Part shown: in pieces, positions 8,219-16,037 of the stretch
Position numbering within the stretch: the stretch's first letter is position 1
Layout: each line of letters starts with the position of its first letter
NCBI GenBank assembly: GCA_051871555.1
Contig: JBJECZ010000091.1
Span: 1-30,958 of the forward strand
From: SFTJ01 sp051871555
GTDB lineage: Bacteria > Bacteroidota > Bacteroidia > Bacteroidales > Muribaculaceae
Direction: 5' to 3'
Length of the DNA: 30,958 nucleotides
Position numbers and translations under genes: made by a program
Notes under the pieces: model-generated
What the model was told of the DNA's origin: nothing
The model's database searches: none
The model's input: the letters and a program-made list of their open reading frames with translations, nothing else

Positions 8219-8602
8219 ATGAAGAAAAGAATACTTGAATATCTTTGCGCTATTGCAGTGGCTATGCTGCTTGGTGCATGCTCTTCTGCAAAGTCAGGCT
8301 CAACAGCCGACCATGCCAAAGATGAAGTGCTAACAATCAACACCAGCTACAACGAATTGACAATGAAACTCGACCCCACAGGCGTGTCTTACACCATAGA
8401 TGTAAGTACACCCGAAGGTCGTGCAAAGTTGCGTAAAATCAGCCTGAAAGAGGCAAAACAGCTGGCACTTATTGAATGTATTATAAAGCACAACTGTGTG
8501 ACGCTTTTTAATCCTCAGTACACCCATCTTATTAATGGAAAAGATGTGTTGCGTGTAACCGTGTATGGTTTCCCTGCACGTTACAAAAATGCAAACGAAT
8601 AA
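8219..8602 (+). CDS. Small lipoprotein of unknown function
   Basis: The product is 127 residues. The N-terminus MKKRILEYLCAIAVAMLLGAC is a clear lipoprotein signal with lipobox LLGAC and Cys21. The mature part is short, with a basic, helical middle (GRAKLRKISLKEAKQLAL) and a C-terminal segment ending near VLRVTVYGFPARYKN. Two further cysteines are not arranged as a known motif. The gene begins four bases after the preceding stop codon and is followed by a terminator at 8650-8690, so the pair forms a two-gene operon. I do not recognise the family; a periplasmic envelope component is the likely setting. Confidence 0.75.
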   Translation: MKKRILEYLCAIAVAMLLGACSSAKSGSTADHAKDEVLTINTSYNELTMKLDPTGVSYTIDVSTPEGRAKLRKISLKEAKQLALIECIIKHNCVTLFNPQYTHLINGKDVLRVTVYGFPARYKNANE

Positions 8603-8649
8603 TATTGCGCTGTCTTAGGCGCCGGTTGCGTAGACATCGCACATATAAC

Positions 8650-8690
8650 GGGGCATAAAAGTGTTTGTTTGCTTTTATGCCCCTTTGCTT
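8650..8690 (+). terminator. Terminator of the 7495-8602 operon
   Basis: GGGGCATAAAAG (8650-8661) and CTTTTATGCCCC (8672-8683) are perfect complements with a 10-base loop. A T-rich tail (TTTGCTT) follows. It lies about 50 bases beyond the stop codon of the small lipoprotein. Confidence 0.75.
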
Positions 8691-8718
8691 GGAAGTTGAA
8701 TGTGTCGCTGATGGTTGT

Positions 8719-8892
8719 AATTCGCGTCCTGTCCGGACGCCGGTTTCGGGGTGGCGGTCGTGTTCCGTGGGTTACGCTACGCTCACCCACGGCTACAACC
8801 TCGCTGTCGCTCGGCTCGCGTCCTGTCCGGACGCCAAGGCTGCCGGTATGCAACATATCGCTCCACAGGAACGTCCGGACAGGGCGCGAATT
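8719..8892. repeat. Repeat-rich non-coding element with direct and inverted copies
   Basis: The unit CGCGTCCTGTCCGGACGCC occurs at about 8723-8741 and 8817-8835. A near-perfect reverse complement (CGTCCGGACAGG then GCGCGAATT) lies at 8872-8892, so the outer copies form a long inverted repeat closing the element. Between them CCGTGGGT (8765-8772) and ACCCACGG (8785-8792) form a hairpin. Several overlapping frames on both strands are open here, but all are arginine/glycine-rich and unconvincing. This looks like a REP- or MITE-like intergenic repeat of the kind scattered through Bacteroidales genomes. Confidence 0.6.
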
Positions 8893-9151
8893 ACCTTTGC
8901 TGCTAGGTCTGCAACCGCTCCACGGTTGTGTATTTTCTTGTGTATTCCTTGGTCCCCACATAGTCGCCTGCGGCGCCAATGCGGGGTTATACAAATTGTA
9001 ACCGCTCACGCGGTTAATGTCGTGATAACCAAACGGTTATATATTAGATTTGCCTTGGTCTGTAGGGGCGCCGTCCATAATCCCTCAGGCGTATGGCAAT
9101 AGCCCCTACACGCCCATTTGCGAGTGGGTTGTTGTTGGTTGCAGAATGCAA
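8893..9151. repeat. Non-coding stretch with further small inverted repeats
   Basis: This gap continues the repeat island. TGTAGGGGC (9061-9069) and GCCCCTACA (9102-9110) are exact complements, and several ACCGCTC/GCGGTT-type partial palindromes occur at about 8910-9020. I see no credible gene. It may be the decayed remains of intergenic repeats. Confidence 0.45.
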
Positions 9152-9183
9152 ACAGGGCGCATCTGCAGCCAGATGCGCCCTGT
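9152..9183 (-). terminator. Terminator hairpin after POT transporter gene
   Basis: ACAGGGCGCATCTG (9152-9165) and CAGATGCGCCCTGT (9170-9183) are perfect 14-bp complements with a CAGC loop. The hairpin lies about 20 bases past the minus-strand stop codon at 9204. The T-run is weak. Confidence 0.65.
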
Positions 9184-9203
9184 GGTATGATGATGAGGTT
9201 TTG

Positions 9204-10724
9204 TTACTTGGTTACGCGTTCAAGCCACTTGACCATTCCGAGCATGATTGCCATCGAAACGAGGCAAACCACGAGGAATACGCTCCAGCACTTCCAAAGG
9301 TCCCATGCGTTGTACATCAACGGACCAATCCACAAGAAGAGGTTGCCGATGGCTGTAGCGCCGAGCCACAAGCCTTGGCAAAGACCTTGCAGGTGCTTTG
9401 GTGCCACCTTCGACACGAACGACAGTCCCAGAGGCGAGATGAACAGTTCGGCTACGGTGAGGAAGAAGTAGATTACAATAAGAACCCACGGACCAGCCTT
9501 GAGGGTTTCTTTGGCAGCCACGTCCATGCCCTTGAATGCTTCGGCAGAAGGATAGCCCATTGCCGATGAGTAGATTGCCAAGAACAGGAATGCCATGCCG
9601 GCGATGCCCATACCAATGGCTATCTTCATTGGGGTGGATATTTCGCGGCCGCGACGGCTGAGCGCGCCAAAGATTGCCATGATGATTGGCGTGAGCACAA
9701 TCACGAAGAATGGGTTGACAGCTTGCCAAATTTCGGGCGCAATAGCCGAGGTGTTCACAAAGTCGCGGGCGAAGAGCGACAGCGATTGGCCGTTTTGGTG
9801 GAACGAGAACCAGAAGAAGATTACGATGCCGAGGATTGCAAACAGGGCATAGAGGCGTTGCTTGATTTCCTTTGCCATGGCAAGTTTTTCTTCCTGAGTG
9901 TATTCAACCGAAGCAGCTTTTTCCTTCTTGCCCGGAGTGGGGAACAACTTGTTGAACGAGAGGAACACGCAGAGAGAGATGAGCATAGCCACTACCGAAG
10001 CGATGAACGAGTAGTGAATGCCGGTGTTGAACACGTCGAGGTATTGGCTGCAGAATGCGTTGAGGTCGCTCACAGTGCCGCCGACGTTAACTTGCTCAAC
10101 CAGAGCTGTGAGGTTCGCCATGTTAGCCATTTGGGCGCCTTCAGCCAGATATTGGTGGCAGAGTGCAGGCAACTCGGCGTTGTAAGCCAAACCGTTGGTA
10201 GCAAGCCACCATTCGCGCAACAATGGAGCGATGAACGGAGCCACCAGACCGCCCACGTTGATGAATACGTAGAAGATTTGGAAGCCTGAGTCGCGTTGCT
10301 TTTCGTACTGTGGATTGTCGTACATCTGACCCACGATGGCTTGCAGGTTGCCCTTGAACAAGCCGTTGCCGAAAGCAATAAGGAACAAGGCTACGCAAGT
10401 GAGAGTTAGGAGCCAAGTGATGTTTTCGGCAGTGGAAAGGATAGGAATTGAAAGGAGCACATAGCCAGCAGCCATTGTGATGAGACCTGTGGTGATGGTG
10501 CCTTTGTAGTTGCGTGTGCGGTCGGCAATGAGTCCACCCACCAAGCTGAGCACATAGATGCCGCAGTAGAACACTGAGTAGATAAAGCCGCTTGTTTCGT
10601 CGCTAAGCCCGAACTTCGAGCAAAGGAACAACACAAGCACTGCATTCATGATGTAGTAACCGAAGCGTTCGCCCATATTGGCAAGCGCCGCTGGTAATAG
10701 ACCTTTTGGATGCGATTTAAACAT
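9204..10724 (-). CDS. POT-family (proton-coupled peptide) MFS transporter
   Basis: The 506-residue polytopic inner-membrane protein has 12 or more hydrophobic segments. The family signs are ANMGERFGYY at residues 15-24 and FYVFINVGGLVAPFI near residue 150, the PTR2 block. The family imports di- and tripeptides with protons. The proton-coupling motif E-x-x-E-R is altered: position one is Asn16, while Glu19 and Arg20 are kept. From memory other Bacteroides members read the same way, so coupling may differ from the textbook proteins. A long loop at about 170-220 separates TM helices. The gene lies 43 bases downstream of the sufE-like gene and is probably in the same transcript. Substrate is unproven. 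Confidence 0.9.
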   Translation of the reverse strand: MFKSHPKGLLPAALANMGERFGYYIMNAVLVLFLCSKFGLSDETSGFIYSVFYCGIYVLSLVGGLIADRTRNYKGTITTGLITMAAGYVLLSIPILSTAENITWLLTLTCVALFLIAFGNGLFKGNLQAIVGQMYDNPQYEKQRDSGFQIFYVFINVGGLVAPFIAPLLREWWLATNGLAYNAELPALCHQYLAEGAQMANMANLTALVEQVNVGGTVSDLNAFCSQYLDVFNTGIHYSFIASVVAMLISLCVFLSFNKLFPTPGKKEKAASVEYTQEEKLAMAKEIKQRLYALFAILGIVIFFWFSFHQNGQSLSLFARDFVNTSAIAPEIWQAVNPFFVIVLTPIIMAIFGALSRRGREISTPMKIAIGMGIAGMAFLFLAIYSSAMGYPSAEAFKGMDVAAKETLKAGPWVLIVIYFFLTVAELFISPLGLSFVSKVAPKHLQGLCQGLWLGATAIGNLFLWIGPLMYNAWDLWKCWSVFLVVCLVSMAIMLGMVKWLERVTK

Positions 10725-10767
10725 AAGGAATAGAAGGTGTTAGAGTTAGTATTTTGAGTGTTATTCG

Positions 10768-11196
10768 TTATCCCTGCGATTTGGCTTTAAACGCCAGAGC
10801 ATAGAGGCGAATTTGCTTAATCATGGCAGCCAAGCCGTTGCTGCGCGTAGGCGACAGGTGTTCTTTCAGTCCGATTTTTTCGATGAAATAGAGTTCGCTG
10901 TCGAGAATTTCCTGCGGGGTGCGGTCGCTGAGCACGCGCACCAGCAGCGAGATGATTCCTTTCACGATTATGGCGTCGCTGTCGGCGGCAAAGTGAATTT
11001 TTCCATCGGCGTAGGTTGCCACCAGCCACACGCGGCTTTGGCAGCCGTCGATGATGTTATCGGGGGTTTTGTGCTGCTCGTCGAGGGCAGGCACTTCGTT
11101 GCCAAGGTCGATGATGTAGGCATAGCGGTCCATCCAATCGTCGAAGTCGGCAAATTCTTCAATTATTGCGTCTTGAATATCGTTGATAGTATCCAT
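10768..11196 (-). CDS. sufE: SufE-family cysteine desulfurase sulfur acceptor
   Basis: The protein has 142 residues, the usual SufE size. It is expected to take persulfide sulfur from the cysteine desulfurase SufS and pass it to the SufBCD scaffold for iron-sulfur cluster assembly in the cytoplasm. The acceptor cysteine is Cys52 in DGCQSRVWLVA, equivalent to E. coli SufE Cys51. The flanking segments fit the fold: DWMDRYAYIIDLGNEVPAL before it and FAADSDAIIVKGIISLL after it. No other suf genes are near, as is common in Bacteroidetes where sufE stands apart. It has its own promoter (11225-11255), and the POT gene follows closely. Confidence 0.93.
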   Translation of the reverse strand: MDTINDIQDAIIEEFADFDDWMDRYAYIIDLGNEVPALDEQHKTPDNIIDGCQSRVWLVATYADGKIHFAADSDAIIVKGIISLLVRVLSDRTPQEILDSELYFIEKIGLKEHLSPTRSNGLAAMIKQIRLYALAFKAKSQG

Positions 11197-11224
11197 CTAA
11201 TGTTAATAGTGAGAATTGATTTCC

Positions 11225-11255
11225 CAAAGTTACGCATAAAAAGCAAAAAAAACAA
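11225..11255 (-). promoter_or_regulatory. sufE promoter
   Basis: On the minus strand TTG (11253-11255) lies 20 bases upstream of TAACTTTG (11225-11232). It is nested just behind the terminator stem of the upstream Na/Pi gene, so one transcript ends where the next begins. Confidence 0.6.
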
Positions 11256-11290
11256 GCGGCTTGAAGCAATGTTGAGCTACGAGCCGCTTG
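11245..11290 (-). terminator. Intrinsic terminator of Na/Pi transporter gene
   Basis: On the minus strand the complement of 11282-11290 pairs with that of 11253-11261 (CAAGCGGCT/AGCCGCTTG) and is followed by eight Ts (11245-11252). It begins about 20 bases after the stop codon at 11311. Confidence 0.85.
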
Positions 11291-11310
11291 AATGATATGT
11301 TACCGCTAAA

Positions 11311-13056
11311 TTAGTTGTGCATTACAGTTGGCGAGAGGTTGGCATTGTCGTATTGGCTTTCTACGCCTTCAATCACATTGATGATGTAGTCGCCAATGCG
11401 TTCCGATTCGCTGATGATGTCCATGAAGAAGATGCCCGATTGATATTCGTACTTCTTGAGGTTGATGTTCTCGATGTTTTCGGTGCGCAATTGGTTGCGA
11501 TAGTTGTTGATTTCGTTTTCCTTGTTGATGTTAGGGGTGAGGTCGTTGCCGCTTACGTGCTCCATGTTTGCGAGCACGATAATCATTTCGGTGAGCGCCT
11601 CCGACACCAGTCGCATCATGTTGTCGATGCACTGATATTGTTCTTCAACGAAGTGCACGTGAGCTTCCTCTTTGCGGATGAGCGATTTTGCTATGTTGTA
11701 GCAGCTGTCGGCAATGCTTTCAATCTCGCTGATGATGTTGAGCATGGCAGAGATGCGCAGCTTGCCTTCGTAGCTCAGGCGTCCGTCAACCACCTTGTTG
11801 AGGTAGTTGGCAATTTCAATTTCCATGCGGTCGGAGATTTCCTCGTATTTGCCCACGCGGCTATACAGCTTGTTGAATTCCACAGTGCCGAGCTTGGTGT
11901 GCACAAGGTCGATGGTCATGTCGTACATGCGCTGAACGCGTTGAGCATACACCACAATTTCGCGCTGTGCCTGCATGATGTTAAGTTCGCTGGCGTTGAG
12001 CAAGCCCGATGAAATGTATTTCAATTGGAATTCCTCGCCGTCTTTTGCCTTGCTCTTGATGAGGCGGTTGCATATGCGCACATAGGCTTCGGTGAACCAA
12101 ATCATCACCGAAAGGTTGATGAGGTTGAACACGGTGTGGAAAATTGATAGTCCCACCGACACCGACACCGCCAGGGCTTCGCCTGTGAGTTGTGTTGGGT
12201 TGCCTTGTCCGAGCACCTCGTTAATCCAGATGATGAGCTTTACAAACGGGAAGAAGAGAATCACCGTCCATATGGTTCCGAAGAAGTTGAAGAGGAAGTG
12301 GCCGAGGGCAGCCTTCTTTGCGGTTTGGTTGGCGCTCAACGAAGCCAGCACCGGGGTGATGGTGGTACCGATGTTGCTACCCAACACCACGGCACACGCC
12401 ATGTCGAAGCCAATCCAACCCTTGGTGCTCATCACCAGCACGATGGCAAATGTGGCAGCCGACGACTGGATGACCATGGTGATTGCCATGCCCACAAACA
12501 CAAACAGCAGCACCGATGCGAAGCCGTTGTTGGAGTATTGGGCAAGGAATTCGAGGGTGTTGGCGTCGAGTTCCGGCACATTGGCGCTAATCATGCCCAA
12601 GCCCATGAACAGGAATGAGAAACCGATGATGAATTCGCCGATTGACTTATATCGGCTGTTCTTTGAGAATAGAAGGATGATTGACAAGCCAATTAACGGC
12701 ACAGCCAAGGCGTTGATGTTGACTTTGACGCCGAAAATCGAGATTATCCATGCTGTGAATGTAGTACCCACGTTGGCACCCATAATCACTGCCATTGACT
12801 GTTGCAGCGACATCAAACCGGCGTTGACGAAGCTCACCACCATCACTGTGGAAGCCGACGAACTTTGAATGAGCGCTGTGATGAGAATACCTGTGGCTAC
12901 GCCCGAGAAACGGTTGCGCGTCATGGCTGACAGAATGGTGCGCATACGGTCGCCCGCCACTTTTTGCAGACCTTCCGACATCACTTTCATGCCGTAGAGG
13001 AAAAGGCCTACTGCACCCAATAGGGTGAGGAAATCGAGAAATGAATAATTGTTCAT
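11311..13056 (-). CDS. Na/Pi-cotransporter family protein with C-terminal PhoU-like domain
   Basis: The 581-residue inner-membrane protein carries the two inverted Na_Pi_cotrans repeats, each with its QSS signature: QSSSAS at 64-69 and QSSAAT at 197-202. About eight hydrophobic helices occupy residues 5-330. The remaining 240 residues are a charged helical region (for example EISDRMEIEIANYLNKVVDGR and ESERIGDYIINVIEGVE) typical of the PhoU-like tail of bacterial NptA-type proteins. The family exchanges sodium and inorganic phosphate; in several bacteria members are thought to act in phosphate export. It is a single transcription unit with a strong terminator. The start at 13056 (MNNYSFLDFLTLLGAVGLFLYG) places the first TM helix correctly. 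Confidence 0.93.
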   Translation of the reverse strand: MNNYSFLDFLTLLGAVGLFLYGMKVMSEGLQKVAGDRMRTILSAMTRNRFSGVATGILITALIQSSSASTVMVVSFVNAGLMSLQQSMAVIMGANVGTTFTAWIISIFGVKVNINALAVPLIGLSIILLFSKNSRYKSIGEFIIGFSFLFMGLGMISANVPELDANTLEFLAQYSNNGFASVLLFVFVGMAITMVIQSSAATFAIVLVMSTKGWIGFDMACAVVLGSNIGTTITPVLASLSANQTAKKAALGHFLFNFFGTIWTVILFFPFVKLIIWINEVLGQGNPTQLTGEALAVSVSVGLSIFHTVFNLINLSVMIWFTEAYVRICNRLIKSKAKDGEEFQLKYISSGLLNASELNIMQAQREIVVYAQRVQRMYDMTIDLVHTKLGTVEFNKLYSRVGKYEEISDRMEIEIANYLNKVVDGRLSYEGKLRISAMLNIISEIESIADSCYNIAKSLIRKEEAHVHFVEEQYQCIDNMMRLVSEALTEMIIVLANMEHVSGNDLTPNINKENEINNYRNQLRTENIENINLKKYEYQSGIFFMDIISESERIGDYIINVIEGVESQYDNANLSPTVMHN

Positions 13057-13202
13057 TGCCTGAACTTTTTCTGAGTTTTAGATTTTTAATGCTCTCTCTT
13101 TTTGCAAGGTAGAGGGCAACTCGGCTTGTTGCACACTGGCGCTGAAGTGCATTGGCAGGTGCTGTTTGTTAAGCGCTTGCAAAGCCCTTTCCCTTCAGTG
13201 TA

Positions 13203-13210
13203 CAAAAATA
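13203..13210 (-). promoter_or_regulatory. Possible -7 box for Na/Pi transporter gene
   Basis: The minus strand reads TATTTTTG, matching TAnnTTTG, but there is no well-spaced -33 box and the leader would be about 140 bases. A weak call. Confidence 0.3.
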
Positions 13211-13311
13211 TATAAAAGTTGGCAATATTGCCGAATAATAGGCAATAAAAATTTGTTGTTATGTGCAAATGTGTGCCTACTGCGTTTCGCGCCCTGTGGC
13301 GAGAAGGCTGA

Positions 13312-14232
13312 TTACTTGGCCCGGTTCACTATCCACACGCCCACAAACACCATTGCTGTGGCAATGGCATTGGCAATCGAGAATGTTGCCAAACCGGCAA
13401 TCACCGAGAACACCACAGCCACCACCGGTTGCAGATAGTTGTACATGGCAATTATAGTGGGTTCGACACGGCGCTGAGCCACAGGAATGAGCATATAGGC
13501 AAGGCATGTGCCAAAGAGGATGATGAATGTGAGGTCGAGGTATTCCATGAGCAAGACTTGCGACCAATTTACGGCGAGCATGTCGTGCAGCGAGAAGGGC
13601 AGCACGGCAATGCCGGAGATGAGGAACATCCACTTCATGAGCGTGATGAGCGAATATTTGCTTATGAGTTTGGTGAAGCAAACCAGATAGAGGGCACCGA
13701 ACACTTGCGCCATGAGGCACGCCACGTCGCCGAGCACCGGATTCGAAACGTAGGTTTCGGCATCGGCTTGCCCGGTGAAGACAAATGTGAGTGCGCCGGC
13801 AAGACCGATGGTCACGCCGAGTGCTTTGTTCCAAGTGAAAGCTATGCCCGTGAATATTGCTCCGAAGATTAGGGTGAATATCGGGGTGAGGCTGCACACC
13901 ACCGAAGCATCAACCGGGCTGGTGAGACTCATGCCCACAATGATGAGCACTTGGTTAAGCCCGATTACGAGCAGCGAGGCTATGATGAGCGGCACTATGT
14001 CGCGGCGCTCGATGCTGTTGCAGGCATTTGTGTCGGGTTTTATGAACAGGCTGATGAGCCAAAAGAGCAGGGCGCCGCCAATGATGCGATAGCCCGACAG
14101 TGCCATAGGGGTGATGATTCCGCCGTTGAGAAGGTCCTTTAGAAACGGAGCCATAAGCCCCCATGAGACATTTGCAACCAACAATGCTAAATGTCCTTCG
14201 TATTTTTGATTTGACAATAATTTTGTTGCCAT
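13312..14232 (-). CDS. EamA/DMT-family transporter
   Basis: The 306-residue protein has ten hydrophobic helices arranged as two EamA repeats, at about 15-145 and 160-300. The family halves are visible as GLMAPFLKDLLNGGIITPMALSGYRIIGGALLF and, in the second half, PTIIAMYNYLQPVVAVVFSVI. DMT proteins export metabolites, amino acids or drugs across the inner membrane; substrate cannot be read from sequence. The conserved Pro in the last helices (YLQPVVA) is typical of the YdcZ/RhaT-like EamA group. The start at 14232 (MATKLLSNQKYEGHLALLVANVSWG) puts about 15 residues before the first helix and lies about 60 bases downstream of a -7 box. No neighbour suggests a pathway. Confidence 0.92.
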   Translation of the reverse strand: MATKLLSNQKYEGHLALLVANVSWGLMAPFLKDLLNGGIITPMALSGYRIIGGALLFWLISLFIKPDTNACNSIERRDIVPLIIASLLVIGLNQVLIIVGMSLTSPVDASVVCSLTPIFTLIFGAIFTGIAFTWNKALGVTIGLAGALTFVFTGQADAETYVSNPVLGDVACLMAQVFGALYLVCFTKLISKYSLITLMKWMFLISGIAVLPFSLHDMLAVNWSQVLLMEYLDLTFIILFGTCLAYMLIPVAQRRVEPTIIAMYNYLQPVVAVVFSVIAGLATFSIANAIATAMVFVGVWIVNRAK

Positions 14233-14293
14233 AGTAGTTCAAAATAACAATTCAGACAAATGTAATTACGAGAGATGTTTTGGTTATCTGTTG

Positions 14294-14301
14294 CAAATTT
14301 A
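14294..14301 (-). promoter_or_regulatory. -7 promoter box for EamA transporter
   Basis: The minus strand reads TAAATTTG (TAnnTTTG). The best upstream TTG is only 13 bases away, closer than usual. The leader would be about 55 bases. Confidence 0.45.
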
Positions 14302-14323
14302 GCAATAAACTTTACAATACCGA

Positions 14324-15352
14324 CTACTTGAGCAGCTCTTTTTTGTCAATCACTCGGTTTTTGCCGATGTTTAGCAGGCGGTCGAACAACCTGGCGCGCG
14401 GTTTATCGACGAGGATGCAGGCTGCATAAATAGCCAAGCCCAGAGCGGTGCTGATGAGCGCGTAGGCTGTTCCGCCGCAGGTGTCGTAGATGTCGCTCAG
14501 CAGTGGGCGCAGCAAGTGCGGGTATACGCCGAAGTGCATGTGAACGAGGTATACGGCGAAAGCCGACGATGCAATCCAGTTGACGGCGCGATTCTGGAAA
14601 TGCAAGGTGGCAAAAACGGCGAACAGTGCGAGCGACTCAAGCACAATGAGCGGGTTGTTGTAGGCAATCACCTTGAAGTAGCGCATGCTTTGCATCATTG
14701 CCATCACGCCAAGCATCGAGGCGGCATACACCACGATGGCAATTGTGCGCCACGGCAGCTTTGGGCGGCGCTGCATGCATTCGCGCAGCACATGCCCCAG
14801 CCAGTAGATGAACACCATGTGGTGTACGGTGTAGCCTGTTTGGTTGAACACCATCTCAAACCACCATCCGCCAAGGCAGTTAACCGCCGTGAGCACGGCA
14901 GCTATTGCCAGATGCTGCCTGAATGTGGTGCGCGAGAGCACGGCGTTGATGGCAGGACTAAGAGCCATGAGAATGAAATAGCAGGTTACGAACCATTGCG
15001 ACGAGTGGGTGATGCCGTTGACGGCGTATTCGGTGTATTTGGGCTGAAACAGCTCGGGATAGATGCAGCACACTGCAAAATAGAGCAGCACGGAGTACCA
15101 AAGCACCCATCCCACATATTTTGCCACGCCTTTTGCGCTGAGGCGTATGCCAAAGTAGCCCGAGATGAGCACAAACAGGTTCACGCCCACAATGGCAAAC
15201 GATTCAAGAAGCTCAGCACCCCACACATCGCTAAAACTGCAATTGGTGAGCGGCAGGAATTTCTCGATGGCAATTCCGTTGAAATGCACCATGACAATCA
15301 TAGCCATGGCAATGATACGCAGCAATTCAAACTGCGATTCTCTGATTTTCAT
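14324..15352 (-). CDS. Acyltransferase-3 family membrane protein (first of three)
   Basis: The protein is about 342 residues with roughly ten TM helices and belongs to the acyltransferase-3 family (OafA/NodX-like), which transfers acetyl or other acyl groups to extracytoplasmic glycans. Signs are the opening RESQFELLRIIAMAMIVMVHFNG with the conserved His in the first helix, VNLFVLISGYFGIRLSAKG after it, and SSQWFVTCYFILMALSP in the middle. I start it at the ATG at 15352 (MKIRESQF). An ATG at 15364 (MSLFMKIRES) is possible but would leave only a six- or seven-base leader after the predicted start of transcription. The frame also extends to 15409, across the promoter, which argues against that start. 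The product likely decorates LPS, capsule or exopolysaccharide; the target is unknown. Confidence 0.87.
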   Translation of the reverse strand: MKIRESQFELLRIIAMAMIVMVHFNGIAIEKFLPLTNCSFSDVWGAELLESFAIVGVNLFVLISGYFGIRLSAKGVAKYVGWVLWYSVLLYFAVCCIYPELFQPKYTEYAVNGITHSSQWFVTCYFILMALSPAINAVLSRTTFRQHLAIAAVLTAVNCLGGWWFEMVFNQTGYTVHHMVFIYWLGHVLRECMQRRPKLPWRTIAIVVYAASMLGVMAMMQSMRYFKVIAYNNPLIVLESLALFAVFATLHFQNRAVNWIASSAFAVYLVHMHFGVYPHLLRPLLSDIYDTCGGTAYALISTALGLAIYAACILVDKPRARLFDRLLNIGKNRVIDKKELLK

Positions 15353-15376
15353 AAATAATGACATTTTATTACGATG

Positions 15377-15384
15377 CAAAGATA
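15377..15384 (-). promoter_or_regulatory. -7 promoter box for first acyltransferase
   Basis: The minus strand reads TATCTTTG followed by C, a strong TAnnTTTG match. It lies back to back with the plus-strand box at 15450-15457, forming a divergent promoter pair. Confidence 0.55.
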
Positions 15385-15449
15385 ATAACAATAAATGGAT
15401 GACGAACATAATTAAAGGTGCAGATAAATGATATTTGCAAAAAAATTCC

Positions 15450-15457
15450 TACCTTTG
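15450..15457 (+). promoter_or_regulatory. -7 promoter box directly before a start codon
   Basis: TACCTTTG matches TAnnTTTG exactly. TTTGC occurs 12 bases upstream at 15434, which is closer than a normal -33 box. The ATG of the next gene is at 15463, only five bases past the box and about where transcription should begin. Confidence 0.55.
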
Positions 15458-15462
15458 AAGTG

Positions 15463-15924
15463 ATGGAATTTTTTAGTTCAACCGGGTTCTATTGCTTGGC
15501 AATAGTGGTGGCAATGGCGCTGCTGGGTGTATTGCTGCATCAGGCGCCGCCCAAGCCTGCCGAGACCTATGTGTTGAGGCTGCAGTTGCTGCCGGGCGAT
15601 GCCGCTGCGAGCGAGCAGTTGGTGATGCGAGTGCTGCCCGATGGCACCGCGCTGCTTGAGCATGCAGGCATCATGGCACCTGCCGATGCGGCAATCAATC
15701 TGGTGGCAGAGCGGCGCGGCGACCGCGTGGCTATCGTGGAGAAATATGCTCACAGAGCATCGTTGTCGAGCGACATGGTGGCTTGGCGGGGCATTGCCCA
15801 GCTGGGCTTCTTGGGAAAAGGCCGCACGGCGGTGCGATTTGAGAGCGAGGTCACCGGAGCTTGGTGCACGCTTGCGGTGCTTAATGTGGAGGGCTATGCG
15901 GCATCGTCGCCGATGAGCCTTTAA
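15463..15924 (+). CDS. Small membrane-anchored protein of unknown function
   Basis: The product is 153 residues. It begins with a single N-terminal hydrophobic helix (FYCLAIVVAMALLGVLLHQ, about 9-27), a signal anchor or uncleaved signal. The rest is a beta-rich, alanine-rich periplasmic domain that alternates hydrophobic strands (YVLRLQLLPG, QLVMRVLPDGTALLEH, GRTAVRFESE, WCTLAVLNVEG). It has one cysteine and no motif I recognise. The frame is open back to 15418, but that would put the start upstream of the promoter box, so the ATG at 15463 is preferred. GC content is high compared with the flanks. The PorZ-like gene starts 113 bases downstream on the same strand, so a shared transcript and envelope role are possible. 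Confidence 0.65.
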   Translation: MEFFSSTGFYCLAIVVAMALLGVLLHQAPPKPAETYVLRLQLLPGDAAASEQLVMRVLPDGTALLEHAGIMAPADAAINLVAERRGDRVAIVEKYAHRASLSSDMVAWRGIAQLGFLGKGRTAVRFESEVTGAWCTLAVLNVEGYAASSPMSL

Positions 15925-16037
15925 CGAGCCGCAAGATGCTATTTTTGGCGGTGTAACTGCACAATAGTGAACGCATTATTTACGTTATTAAACTACATAT
16001 ATTCTGTAACAAACGAAACAATTAGTTCATAAAGATT

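Noticed and set aside
8581..9102. Overlapping 110-145 codon frames on both strands
   Set aside because: They translate inverted-repeat DNA into Arg/Pro/Gly-rich strings, with no start context or domain.
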